NCBI GenBank assembly: GCA_913054485.1
Contig: CAJXHQ010000108.1
Coordinates: forward strand, 1-8,444
From: an uncultured Paracoccaceae bacterium
Lineage (GTDB): Bacteria > Pseudomonadota > Alphaproteobacteria > Rhodobacterales > Rhodobacteraceae
Direction: 5' to 3'
Length of the DNA: 8,444 nt
Shown: piece by piece, positions 1 through 7,500 of the stretch
How the letters are laid out: every line of letters begins with the position of its first letter
Position numbering within the stretch: the stretch's first letter is position 1
Position numbers and translations under genes: made by a program
The notes under the pieces: model-generated
The model's input: only the letters and a program-made list of their open reading frames with translations
Databases searched by the model: none
Told to the model about the DNA's origin: nothing

Positions 1-45
1 CAGGCCCGCCGATGCGGCACGCCTGGCTTATGTGCCGCCCTCTCC

Positions 46-83
46 GCTCTGCCCGGAGGCCGGCACCGGATGGCGGGCAGAGC
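46..83 (+). promoter_or_regulatory. Leader hairpin before the substrate-binding protein gene
   Basis: Perfect 10-base inverted repeat: GCTCTGCCCG at 46-55 pairs with CGGGCAGAGC at 74-83, leaving an 18-base GC-rich loop. It ends six bases before the Shine-Dalgarno site of the downstream gene. No U-tract follows, so it is not a normal terminator. It could be an mRNA-stabilising intercistronic hairpin or part of a larger leader RNA that begins left of the window. The pairing is seen directly; any function is inference. I could not find the conserved blocks of a guanidine-I (ykkC) riboswitch in the visible 94 bases. Confidence 0.4.
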
Positions 84-88
84 AGAAC

Positions 89-93
89 GGGAG
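89..93 (+). promoter_or_regulatory. Ribosome binding site deciding the start at 101
   Basis: GGGAG lies seven bases before the ATG at 101 but only one base before the in-frame ATG at 95, and far from the in-frame ATG at 32. The spacing therefore favours 101. The resulting protein starts MLKKT, a normal beginning for a signal peptide, whereas a start at 32 would add 23 residues of unrelated sequence. Confidence 0.65.
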
Positions 94-100
94 CATGAAA

Positions 101-1153
101 ATGCTGAAGAAGACCATCGCAGCAGCCGCAGTACTGGCGGCAACCTTGGGCGCACCGGCCGTGGCGGCGCCGAAAACAGATTTCAAAATCGCCTGGACAG
201 TCTACGTGGGCTGGATGCCCTGGGGCTATCTGGAGAGCTCGGGCATCATGGACAAATGGGCCTCAAAATACGGCATCAATGTCGAGCTGGTTCAAGCCGA
301 CGACTATGTTGGCTCCATTGAACAGTTTGCCGCCGGTGAACTGGACGGTGTGACGGCCACCAACATGGACGCCCTGTCCATCGCCTCCGGCGCCGGCATG
401 GACAGCACGGCGCTGATCGTCGGCGACTATTCCAACGGCAACGACGCCATCATCGTCAAGAACGGCTCTGGCCTGGGCGATCTGGCCGGGCGCAATGTCC
501 AGCTGGTGGAATACTCCGCCAGCCACTACCTGCTGTTCCGCGCGCTGCAGGCGGCCGGCATGAGCGAAACCTCTCTGGGCGGCGTCACCCATATCTCCGA
601 CGCCGATATCCTGGATGCTTATTCCGCGGGCAGCATCGACGCCACCGTCACTTGGAACCCGATGGCCTCCACCATCCTGGCCGACCCCTCCGCCAGCGTT
701 GTTTATGACAGTTCGGATATTCCTGGCGAAATCATCGACATCATGTTCGTCAGCACCGTCGTGCTGAACGACAACCCCGCCCTGGGCAAAGCGCTGACCG
801 GCGCCTGGTACGAGGTAATGGCCCAGATCGCTGCCTTTGACGAGGCCGCATTGGCGCAGATGGCCGGGGCGTCCGGCACCGACATCCCCGGCTTCATGTC
901 GCAGATGGCCTCGACCGAGATGTTTTTTGAGGCGGCCACCGCTGTGGGCTTCTCCGAAGGCGGCGTGCTGAAGGAAACTATGGTCAACATGACTGACTTC
1001 CTGTTTGCCAACGGCATCCTGGGCGAGAACGCCACCTCGGCCGATTACATCGGTGTGACATACCCGGACGGTTCCACCACTGGTGACGCGAGCAACATCA
1101 AGTTCCGCTATGATAACAGCTACATGAGAATGGCAGCTTCCGGCCAGCTGTAA
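101..1153 (+). CDS. ABC transporter substrate-binding protein, NitT/TauT-like, urea/guanidine-carboxylase-associated type
   Basis: Periplasmic binding protein of about 350 residues, the usual size for the TauA/SsuA/NMT1-like group. It would capture a small solute and hand it to an inner-membrane permease and ATPase. Residues 1-22 form a Sec signal peptide: MLKK, a hydrophobic Ala/Leu core, and a cleavage site best placed after AVA (residue 22). The mature N-terminus carries the family phrase IAWTVYVGWMPWGY (residues 30-43), followed by TATNMDAL, VGDYSNGNDAI and VEYSASHYLLFRAL. These match my memory of the binding proteins encoded in urea carboxylase regions (the TIGR03427-type family). Urea carboxylases in such loci are now often recognised as guanidine carboxylases, so guanidine is a reasonable ligand candidate, by inference. 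The gene is intact and ends at a strong terminator. No permease or ATPase gene lies downstream, so its partners must be upstream or unlinked. In-frame ATGs at 32 and 95 are alternative starts but are poorly placed relative to GGGAG at 89-93. Confidence 0.9.
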   Translation: MLKKTIAAAAVLAATLGAPAVAAPKTDFKIAWTVYVGWMPWGYLESSGIMDKWASKYGINVELVQADDYVGSIEQFAAGELDGVTATNMDALSIASGAGMDSTALIVGDYSNGNDAIIVKNGSGLGDLAGRNVQLVEYSASHYLLFRALQAAGMSETSLGGVTHISDADILDAYSAGSIDATVTWNPMASTILADPSASVVYDSSDIPGEIIDIMFVSTVVLNDNPALGKALTGAWYEVMAQIAAFDEAALAQMAGASGTDIPGFMSQMASTEMFFEAATAVGFSEGGVLKETMVNMTDFLFANGILGENATSADYIGVTYPDGSTTGDASNIKFRYDNSYMRMAASGQL

Positions 1154-1174
1154 GCTGCCCCGCCGCGAGACGAG

Positions 1175-1207
1175 CGCCCCGGATTGCGATCCGGGGCGTT
1201 TTTCTTT
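1175..1207 (+). terminator. Rho-independent terminator after the substrate-binding protein gene
   Basis: CGCCCCGGAT (1175-1184) pairs perfectly with ATCCGGGGCG (1189-1198) around a TGCG tetraloop, giving a 10-bp GC-rich stem. A T-tract follows at once (TTTTTCTTT, 1199-1207). It begins 21 bases after the TAA stop of the preceding gene. This is a textbook intrinsic terminator and it separates that transcript from the operon starting at 1561. Confidence 0.93.
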
Positions 1208-1231
1208 GCGCAGCAAGATGCATCGGCGTGG

Positions 1232-1250
1232 GGGCTGGCCAGCCCGTTTT
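1232..1250 (+). other. Perfect 14-base palindrome followed by a short T run
   Basis: GGGCTGGCCAGCCC (1232-1245) is fully self-complementary and is followed by GTTTT. As RNA it would fold into a 5-bp stem with a GGCC loop and a weak U-tract, so it may act as a backup terminator to the one at 1175-1207. As DNA it could be a protein-binding site. The symmetry is seen directly; the role is inference. Confidence 0.3.
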
Positions 1251-1388
1251 GCAGAAGTTGCAGATCACCGGCAGGGACGCGCCGGAACGACTGGTTTCAC
1301 AGCATCCCTTTCCCACAACCTCCGCCTGAAACGCCCGCACGGGCTGTCCCCGAAGCGGTCACCATAGGTGGCTGCAACTCTCCCTGCA

Positions 1389-1406
1389 CCTGCAACGCAT
1401 TGCAGG
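1389..1406. promoter_or_regulatory. Operator-like inverted repeat upstream of the oxidoreductase operon
   Basis: CCTGCAA (1389-1395) and TTGCAGG (1400-1406) are perfect inverted arms around CGCA. The core TGCAA-N4-TTGCA has the size and symmetry of a site for a dimeric helix-turn-helix regulator and loosely resembles LacI-family operators, though the central bases are GC rather than CG. It lies 18 bases upstream of a candidate -35 box, in the only intergenic stretch before the operon. No regulator gene is present in the window, so assignment to a family is speculative. Confidence 0.35.
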
Positions 1407-1424
1407 ACCGGAGCACAGATCAGC

Positions 1425-1452
1425 TTGGCAAGCCGCAAAATCAGCATAAATC
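1425..1452 (+). promoter_or_regulatory. Tentative promoter for the oxidoreductase-cyclase operon
   Basis: TTGGCA (1425-1430) resembles a -35 box and TAAATC (1447-1452), 16 bases later, is a weak -10 candidate. This is the least GC-rich part of the 1208-1550 interval. A promoter somewhere here is expected, because a strong terminator lies upstream and a new operon starts at 1561. The exact boxes are uncertain. Confidence 0.25.
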
Positions 1453-1510
1453 AACCCGAAAGAACTATCGGGGCAGCTCTTCAATCCCGGGCAGCAGAAC
1501 GCGCGCGAAC

Positions 1511-1529
1511 GCGCCGGCAGGGCCGGCGC
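1511..1529 (+). promoter_or_regulatory. GC-rich hairpin in the 5' leader of the oxidoreductase gene
   Basis: GCGCCGGC (1511-1518) and GCCGGCGC (1522-1529) pair perfectly around an AGG loop, an 8-bp all-GC stem. It ends 20 bases before the Shine-Dalgarno sequence. If the transcript starts upstream, this very stable stem sits within the leader, where it could affect transcript stability or translation. There is no U-tract, so it is not an intrinsic terminator. Confidence 0.4.
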
Positions 1530-1549
1530 AGGCATAGGTATGTCTGATT

Positions 1550-1554
1550 AGGAG
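1550..1554 (+). promoter_or_regulatory. Shine-Dalgarno site for the oxidoreductase gene
   Basis: AGGAG is placed six bases before ATG 1561. The good match and spacing support that start, which also puts the Rossmann glycine motif at the expected position close to the N-terminus. Confidence 0.75.
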
Positions 1555-1560
1555 CTCCCC

Positions 1561-4536
1561 ATGCACGGCACCCGCAGGAAGATTGCAATTCTCGGCGGAG
1601 GTGTCGGCGCAGTGACCGCCGCCTTTGAACTAACCGCCACCCAGACCCTTCGGGAGCGCCACGATGTCACCGTCTACCAGGTGGGATGGCGGCTCGGTGG
1701 GAAGGGCGCAAGCGGGCGGCACAGCGGCACCGGTGCGCGGATCGAAGAACACGGGCTGCATGTCTGGTCCGGGTTTTATGACAATGCGATCCGGCAGATG
1801 AAGGCCTGCCTGAAAGAGCTGAACGAGGCCGGAACCGAGGGTGTCTACCCGGATTTCGACGCCGCCTTCCTGGCCCATAATAATATCGTTCTGGGCGACG
1901 GTCCGGCGGAGGGCTGGGCATTCTGGCCAGTGCGGCCAGAGAATAACGATGCCACCCCTGGCGAAGGCGGCGTGCTGCTGTCACCTTGGGAATACTTCAC
2001 CGAACTTGCCAGATACCTGCGCGACCTGCTGGACCAGAGCCCGGTTCAGCCTGCCGCCGAAGACCACCCCGCTTTACGCTTAAGCGGCGATCTGCGCCAG
2101 CGGCTGCGGCGGCATTCCGTGCCGGACCGCGACGGCGAAGCTGTGACGCCGCTGCACGCCTTGCATGACTTCGTCCAGGCCCTGCCGCGCAATGCCGGCA
2201 CCCATGCAGCCGAAGACGCCGAGGCCCTGCGCGAACTGACCCGCGAGGTGCACACCACAATAAAGGCCCACCGCACCGCTTTGGCGGGCCATGAGGACGC
2301 CGATATGCTGCACGAGGTGCTGCTGGCGCTTGACCTTGGCGGGGCCGCGATGCGCGGCATGGTGGCCGACGGCGTTGTCACCCACGGCTTTGACGTGATC
2401 GACCACGAGGAAATCTCCCACTGGCTGGCGAAACACGGCGCGCGGCCGGAAACCATCGACTCGCCGCTGGTGCGCGCGGTCTATGACTACGCTTTCGGCT
2501 ACCGCCGCGGCATCACCGACCATGCCCACCGGGCGATTGCGGCGGGCACGTTCCTGAAAGGCTCGATGCGGCTGTTCCTGACCTACAAGGGATCGATCTT
2601 CTTCAAGATGCGCGCCGGAATGGGGGATACGATCTTCACCCCTTACTACAAGGTCCTGAAGGCCCGCGGGGTGAAGTTCCGCTTCTTCCACAAGGTACGC
2701 GATCTGAAGCTTTCCGGCGATAAGATGGCGGTGGAGCTGATCGGCATCGACCGGCAGGCCAGCGTCTTGCCGCAAGAGTATGACCCTTTCGTGCGGGTGG
2801 ATGATCTGGACTGCTGGCCCTCGCAGCCGCACTACGATCAGCTGGCCGAAGGCGGCGCGCTGCAGAACCGCCATATCGACCTGGAAAGCAGCTGGAGCGA
2901 CTGGGAGCCGGTGGAGAGGCTGACGCTGCAGCGCGGGCAGGATTTCGACGAGGTGGTGCTGGGCATCTCCATCGGCGCCCTGCCCTATGTCGCCCGCGAC
3001 CTGATCGCGGCCGACCCGGCCTGGCGGCATATGGTCGAGAAGGTGGAAACGGTTGCGACCCAGGCCATGCAGCTTTGGCTGCGGCCCGATACCGGGGCCT
3101 TGAGCTGGGAGCACGGTGACAGCATCCTGACAGCCTACGCAGACCCGATGAACACCTGGGCCGACATGACCCATCTGGATGCCTCGGAAACCTGGCCCGC
3201 TGCCGAAAAGCCCGGCAGCATCGCCTATTTCTGCGGACCCCTGGCAGACCCGGAGCATATCCCGCCCTTCACCGACACCACCTTTCCGGCCCGCGCCGTG
3301 GCGGAGGTACGCGACCAAAGCCTGCGCTGGCTCAACAGCACTCTGGATGACATCTGGCCCGAGGCAAAGGATCCGAGCAGTGGCAGCTTTGACCAATCCC
3401 TGCTGATCAGCCCGGAACCGCCTGCCGGTGGCGATGCCTGGGCCAGCCAGTACTTCCGCGCCAATTTTGAGCCGACAGACCGCTATGTGCTCTCGGTGCC
3501 CGGCTCCACCACCGCACGGCTGCGGGCTGACCGCTCGGGCTTCCGCAACCTTTGGCTGGCAGGCGACTGGACCTATACCGGCATCAACGCCGGCTGCGTT
3601 GAGGCCGCCGCCATGTCCGGCCTGCGCGCCGCGTCCGGACTGATGGGCGTGGTGCCGGATATTACCGGTGAGGAGGCCGACCCGGTGCCCGGCGGGCCGC
3701 TCAACAGCGGTGGCGGCAACCCGCTGATGGGGCCGGTGCTCAATACCATCCGCGCCCAGAACTCCGACTGGCCATGGAGCGCCGTCTACGGCATGGCGCA
3801 GACGGTGGGGCCTGCGGTGATGATGCCCTTCCCTGCCGATACCGTGGCGGCCATGCTGCCGGACGGGCTGGTGCTGGCGCCGCAAGAGATGACACCGGGC
3901 GATCAGCATCCCGTTATTCTGCTCTTTGCCCAGCAGCGCGGCGTGCGGCCCAACCAGGTGCCTTTCGGGATGAACTATACTGAATTCATCTGCGCCGTGC
4001 CCTGGGTCCGCCACGCCGATCACCGGCTGTCTGACCTGCCGCCGCTGATCTGCCCGACCAAGCTCTACCTCGACAGCCTGGCGCCAATCCTTCTGGGGAT
4101 CTACGGCTACGGCTTTCCGAAAGAACGCGCCGCAATGGAGGTGGATACAGACACTTACATTGTCCGCGACGCCAAAAGCGGAACCGAGATCATCTCCTGC
4201 GCCTTTGACCGCACCGGGCCCAAGGTGCAGGCGCATATGCTGCCGCATTTTGCCGCCGCGCGCCCCGCCTATGAGATGGCCATGGTCACACGCAACAGGG
4301 CCGGGCAGTGGCAGTATTCGGTCTATGATTTCTCGCTCGGCCAGTCGACGCTGGAACCCTTGGACATGGAGATCCGCATCTCCGAAAACCGTTTCGGCCT
4401 GCCCGCGGGCATTCTGAAACCGCCCAGCATCGCCACCTCGCCCTTCGGGGCGGTCTTCCTGACCAGCGACGCCACCATCAACAACCCGCTGCAGTCCTAC
4501 GACCTGCGCCGGGTCCTGCGGGAGCGCGGGCGATGA
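1561..4536 (+). CDS. Fused FAD-dependent oxidoreductase (phytoene-desaturase-like) and acetoacetate-decarboxylase-like protein
   Basis: A 991-residue protein with no signal peptide or obvious membrane segment, so probably cytoplasmic. The N-terminal part (about 1-695) is an FAD oxidoreductase of the amine oxidase/carotenoid-desaturase type. It has a dinucleotide-binding motif ILGGGVGAVTAAFEL (10-24; the usual third Gly is Ala17), the WRLGGKG second FAD motif (43-49), EEHGLHVWSGFYDN (62-75), RAGMGDTIFTPYYKVL (351-366), and the C-terminal FAD motif NLWLAGDWT...GINAGCVEAA (663-683). Residues about 150-345 form a long, mostly helical insert. After a Gly/Pro-rich linker (about 700-730), residues about 735-990 resemble acetoacetate decarboxylase. 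YTE (806-808) matches the region of Glu76 in the Clostridium enzyme, and GFPKE (851-855) matches the catalytic PKK, with Lys854 in the Schiff-base position. The substrate is unknown; oxidation of a hydrophobic or polyketide-like compound followed by beta-keto acid decarboxylation is one possibility. The stop overlaps the next start (ATGA), indicating a coupled operon. Domain calls are confident; activity is not. Confidence 0.88.
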   Translation: MHGTRRKIAILGGGVGAVTAAFELTATQTLRERHDVTVYQVGWRLGGKGASGRHSGTGARIEEHGLHVWSGFYDNAIRQMKACLKELNEAGTEGVYPDFDAAFLAHNNIVLGDGPAEGWAFWPVRPENNDATPGEGGVLLSPWEYFTELARYLRDLLDQSPVQPAAEDHPALRLSGDLRQRLRRHSVPDRDGEAVTPLHALHDFVQALPRNAGTHAAEDAEALRELTREVHTTIKAHRTALAGHEDADMLHEVLLALDLGGAAMRGMVADGVVTHGFDVIDHEEISHWLAKHGARPETIDSPLVRAVYDYAFGYRRGITDHAHRAIAAGTFLKGSMRLFLTYKGSIFFKMRAGMGDTIFTPYYKVLKARGVKFRFFHKVRDLKLSGDKMAVELIGIDRQASVLPQEYDPFVRVDDLDCWPSQPHYDQLAEGGALQNRHIDLESSWSDWEPVERLTLQRGQDFDEVVLGISIGALPYVARDLIAADPAWRHMVEKVETVATQAMQLWLRPDTGALSWEHGDSILTAYADPMNTWADMTHLDASETWPAAEKPGSIAYFCGPLADPEHIPPFTDTTFPARAVAEVRDQSLRWLNSTLDDIWPEAKDPSSGSFDQSLLISPEPPAGGDAWASQYFRANFEPTDRYVLSVPGSTTARLRADRSGFRNLWLAGDWTYTGINAGCVEAAAMSGLRAASGLMGVVPDITGEEADPVPGGPLNSGGGNPLMGPVLNTIRAQNSDWPWSAVYGMAQTVGPAVMMPFPADTVAAMLPDGLVLAPQEMTPGDQHPVILLFAQQRGVRPNQVPFGMNYTEFICAVPWVRHADHRLSDLPPLICPTKLYLDSLAPILLGIYGYGFPKERAAMEVDTDTYIVRDAKSGTEIISCAFDRTGPKVQAHMLPHFAAARPAYEMAMVTRNRAGQWQYSVYDFSLGQSTLEPLDMEIRISENRFGLPAGILKPPSIATSPFGAVFLTSDATINNPLQSYDLRRVLRERGR
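4520..4536 (+). promoter_or_regulatory. Translational coupling junction: SD plus ATGA overlap
   Basis: GGGAG (4520-4524) lies inside the end of the oxidoreductase gene, eight bases before ATG 4533. The ATG overlaps the TGA stop (4534-4536) of that gene. Ribosomes ending on the first gene can re-initiate on the second, so the two proteins are probably made in linked amounts. Confidence 0.8.
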
Positions 4537-7500
4537 CCAGTGCCGTCTGCCCTTCCTGCGGTGCGGCCCTGCCTGCCGGCGCGAAGTTCTGCAGCGCCTG
4601 CGGCGCGCGCCTCACCCAGCAGGCCGAAGCGCATTCCCGCTACATGACGGTGCTGTTCTGCGATCTGGCCGGGTCCACCTCAATGGCCGGTGCCATCGGG
4701 GACGAGGCGATGTTCACCCTGATCCGCAACTATCAGGACATCTGCAACCAGGTCACGGACGAGCACGGCGGCTATGTGGCGAAATATATGGGCGACGGGA
4801 TGCTGGCCTATTTCGGCTACCCGGACGCCATGAAGAACAGCGCCGCCCAGGCTGTATCTGCCGCATTGCAGATCATCCGGCAGACCGCGCAGATCGCCCT
4901 GCCGGAGGGCGGCACCCTGACCGCAAGCGCCGGCGTGGCCACTGGCTGGATGGTGGTGGGCGATGCACATGCCGGCGCCGCGGCGGCCGAAGTGATGGCG
5001 ATCGGCAGCACTGTGAACCTCGCCGCCCGGCTTCAGGCCGAAGCGGGACCGGGCCGCACCGCTGTCTCCTCAGGCACCAGCCAGCGGCTGTCACCGGAGC
5101 GTTTCGCCCTCTCGCGCGCCGGCATCCGCCCGGTCAAAGGCTTTGCTGAACCTCTGGAGATCTGGCTCGCGGATGAAGCCGGAGCGGCCGCTCCGCCAGC
5201 CGTCTTTACGGGGCGCGAGAAACTGAAAAAGGCCCTGGCCGAAGCCTGGACCACCGCCAGCAGCGGAGAGGTGACATTTGCAGGCATCGTGGCACCGGCG
5301 GGATACGGCAAGACCGCGCTTGCGCGGGCATTCATGAAAGCCACAGTCAACGAAAGCAACGTAATCTTCCTGCATGGTCAGGCGCACCGCAGCGAACAAG
5401 GCTTTGCCGCCTTCCGCGGGCTGATCCGCGAACTGGCCGGGATCAGCAGCGCGCTGCCGCCCGGCCAGCAGCGCGCTGCCCTGCAGGCCTGGGCTCCGGA
5501 AGCGGCGGCCGAGGGGCTGGCCATGCTCTGCGATCTGCATCCGGAGATGGTGCCGCCGCTGGTGCGCACCGCGCGGATCGGGCAGGCCCTGCGCGAGACC
5601 CTGGCCCGGCGCCTGCCGCGGCATCCGGCCGTTTTCTTCATCGATGACGCACATTGGCTGGACCCGGATTCAGCGCAGCTTGCCGCCGAACTCCCGGCGA
5701 TACTTGGGCCCCGCCCGCTGCTGGTGCTGGTGACCCGCCGCCCGGAAGGCACCGACGTGCCCGTGCCGGAGCATTTCAGCATCACGCTGGACACCATGGG
5801 CAGAGCAGAAGCCGCCGGGCTGATCGCCGCCTTGGACAGCAGCGACATCATTCCTGATGAGGCCCGCGCAGAGATCATCACCCGCGCCGGAGGCGTGCCG
5901 CTCTACCTGGAACATATCACCCGGGCCGTGCTGGAACGCCCGGACCACCGTGTTGATGACGCGGTGCCGGTCACCATGATTGAGGCCCTGCACGAGCGTT
6001 TCAGCCATCTGGGCGACGCCCTGCCTCTGGTCGAGGCCGCAGCTGTCCTGGGCCGCCAGCTGCGCGTCGACGTGCTGGCAGAGATGCTTGGCAGCGGCGA
6101 AGACACCGTCTCGGCCCAGGTCTCCGGGCTGATCGGGCGCGGGCTGTTCCGGCTGCGCAGCAGCGGCAAAATCGCTTTTGACCACGCCCTCATCCGCGAC
6201 GCGGTGCAGGACACACTGCTGAAGCCGAAACTGCGCAGCCTGCACGAAGCGGCGCTGTCCGCCTATGAGGCTGCCCGCCCCGGCCACCTGGCGGCGGACC
6301 CGGTGCGTGCTGCCACCCACCTGATGGGCGCATCCCGCGAAAGCGAGGCGATCCCCAACCTTTTGGCCGGCGCGCAGGCGGCGCTGATGCGCGGAGAAAT
6401 TTCCGAAGCGGCCCGCCTGCTCCGCTGGGCCGAAACCGGGTTGAAGGCCGTACCGCAAGCAAGCGGGCTGCGCAACGGTCTGGAAATGGCCGTACAGTTC
6501 TCGCTCGGCCTGGCGCTGGTGCAGCACCGCGGCTTTGCAGATGAGGCCGTAGCGGAAGCCTATGAACGCGCCCTGGCGCTCTGCACCGCCGGCCAGGGCG
6601 GCAGCGAGTCCGAGTTCCAGATCGCCTGGGGCATCTGGGCCCATTACATGGTTGTCGGCGGCACGGACCGGGCGCTGCAAATGACCGCGCGGATGAGCAA
6701 TATCGCGGAACAGAACCCGGAGCTGGAAGTCCTGGCGGCCTCTGCCCGTGCACTGGTGCTCTGCAACCAGGGCGCATTGCAAGCCCAGAAGGAGGCCGCG
6801 GCCCGCGTCGATGCGCTCTATCAGCCCGAGGTCCACCGGCTGCACGGGCTGACCTATTCCATGGACAGCCTGGAAATGGCGCATCTTTTCCGCATCCACG
6901 GCCGCTATATTGCAGGCGACCTACCCGGCTGGCAGGCCGCCTTCAAAGCCGCCCGCGACCACGAGGCCTTTCTGAATCTGCCGATCCTGAAACCCTATGT
7001 GCGGATCTACAGCCTCGCACCGCAAACCTACGCCCTGCCGCAGCCCGGCTGCCGCGCGGAACTGGAAGAGGCGGTTACCTTTGCAGCGGAGATCGGCCAG
7101 CCCTTCTGGGTCTCCTCCGGTCAGGTCTGGCTGGCCCATGAAGCGGTACGCAGCCGCGGTCCGGTGGAGGCACTTGAGGAAATGCGGGCCGCGATCCGCG
7201 TGATGGAGACGATCGGACTGAAGCTTGGCAGCGCCTATCACGACGCCATGCTGGCCTATTGCTGCGCCCAGGCCGGGGAAGCCGGGGAAGCCGCAGCTAT
7301 GATCCGCCGCGCGCATCAGGCCATCGCCGCCGGGCGCGATCTGCTCTACGCACCCGAGGTGTTGCGGCTTTCGGCCGAATGCAGGCTTGCCGGCAGGGCT
7401 GCTGCCCCCCCGGAGGCCCTGGCCGAACTGGAAGCTGCAGCCGCTCAGGCAGAAACCAATGGCAGCCTGGCCTGGGCTGCGCTTGCTTATGCATCCCAGG

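Noticed and set aside
1..94. Guanidine (ykkC or mini-ykkC) riboswitch expected for this transporter type
   Set aside because: I could not find the conserved purine-rich blocks or paired ACGR hairpin loops in the visible leader; only a plain 10-bp hairpin is present.
1..98. Possible tail of an upstream gene ending TGA at 96-98, overlapping the ATG at 95
   Set aside because: The visible 30 or so residues are Arg/Pro-rich and unrecognisable, and the stretch contains a strong hairpin, so it looks more like a leader. The window is too short to decide.
263..1216. 317-codon open frame on the minus strand opposite the substrate-binding protein gene
   Set aside because: It begins across the terminator hairpin, has shadow-like composition, and overlaps a confident gene.
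1184..1537. 117-codon plus-strand open frame in the intergenic region
   Set aside because: Its start lies inside the terminator stem, no ribosome binding site is visible, and the protein is a low-order mix of Pro, Ser, Arg and Gln unlike the neighbouring genes.
2080..4248. 722-codon open frame on the minus strand opposite the oxidoreductase gene
   Set aside because: It is the antisense shadow of a GC-rich gene. The product is rich in His, Arg, Gly and Gln with no recognisable domain, while the plus-strand frame has clear FAD and decarboxylase-like motifs.
5670..6899. 409-codon open frame on the minus strand opposite the cyclase-STAND gene
   Set aside because: Antisense shadow with biased composition and no motif; the plus-strand frame is well supported there.
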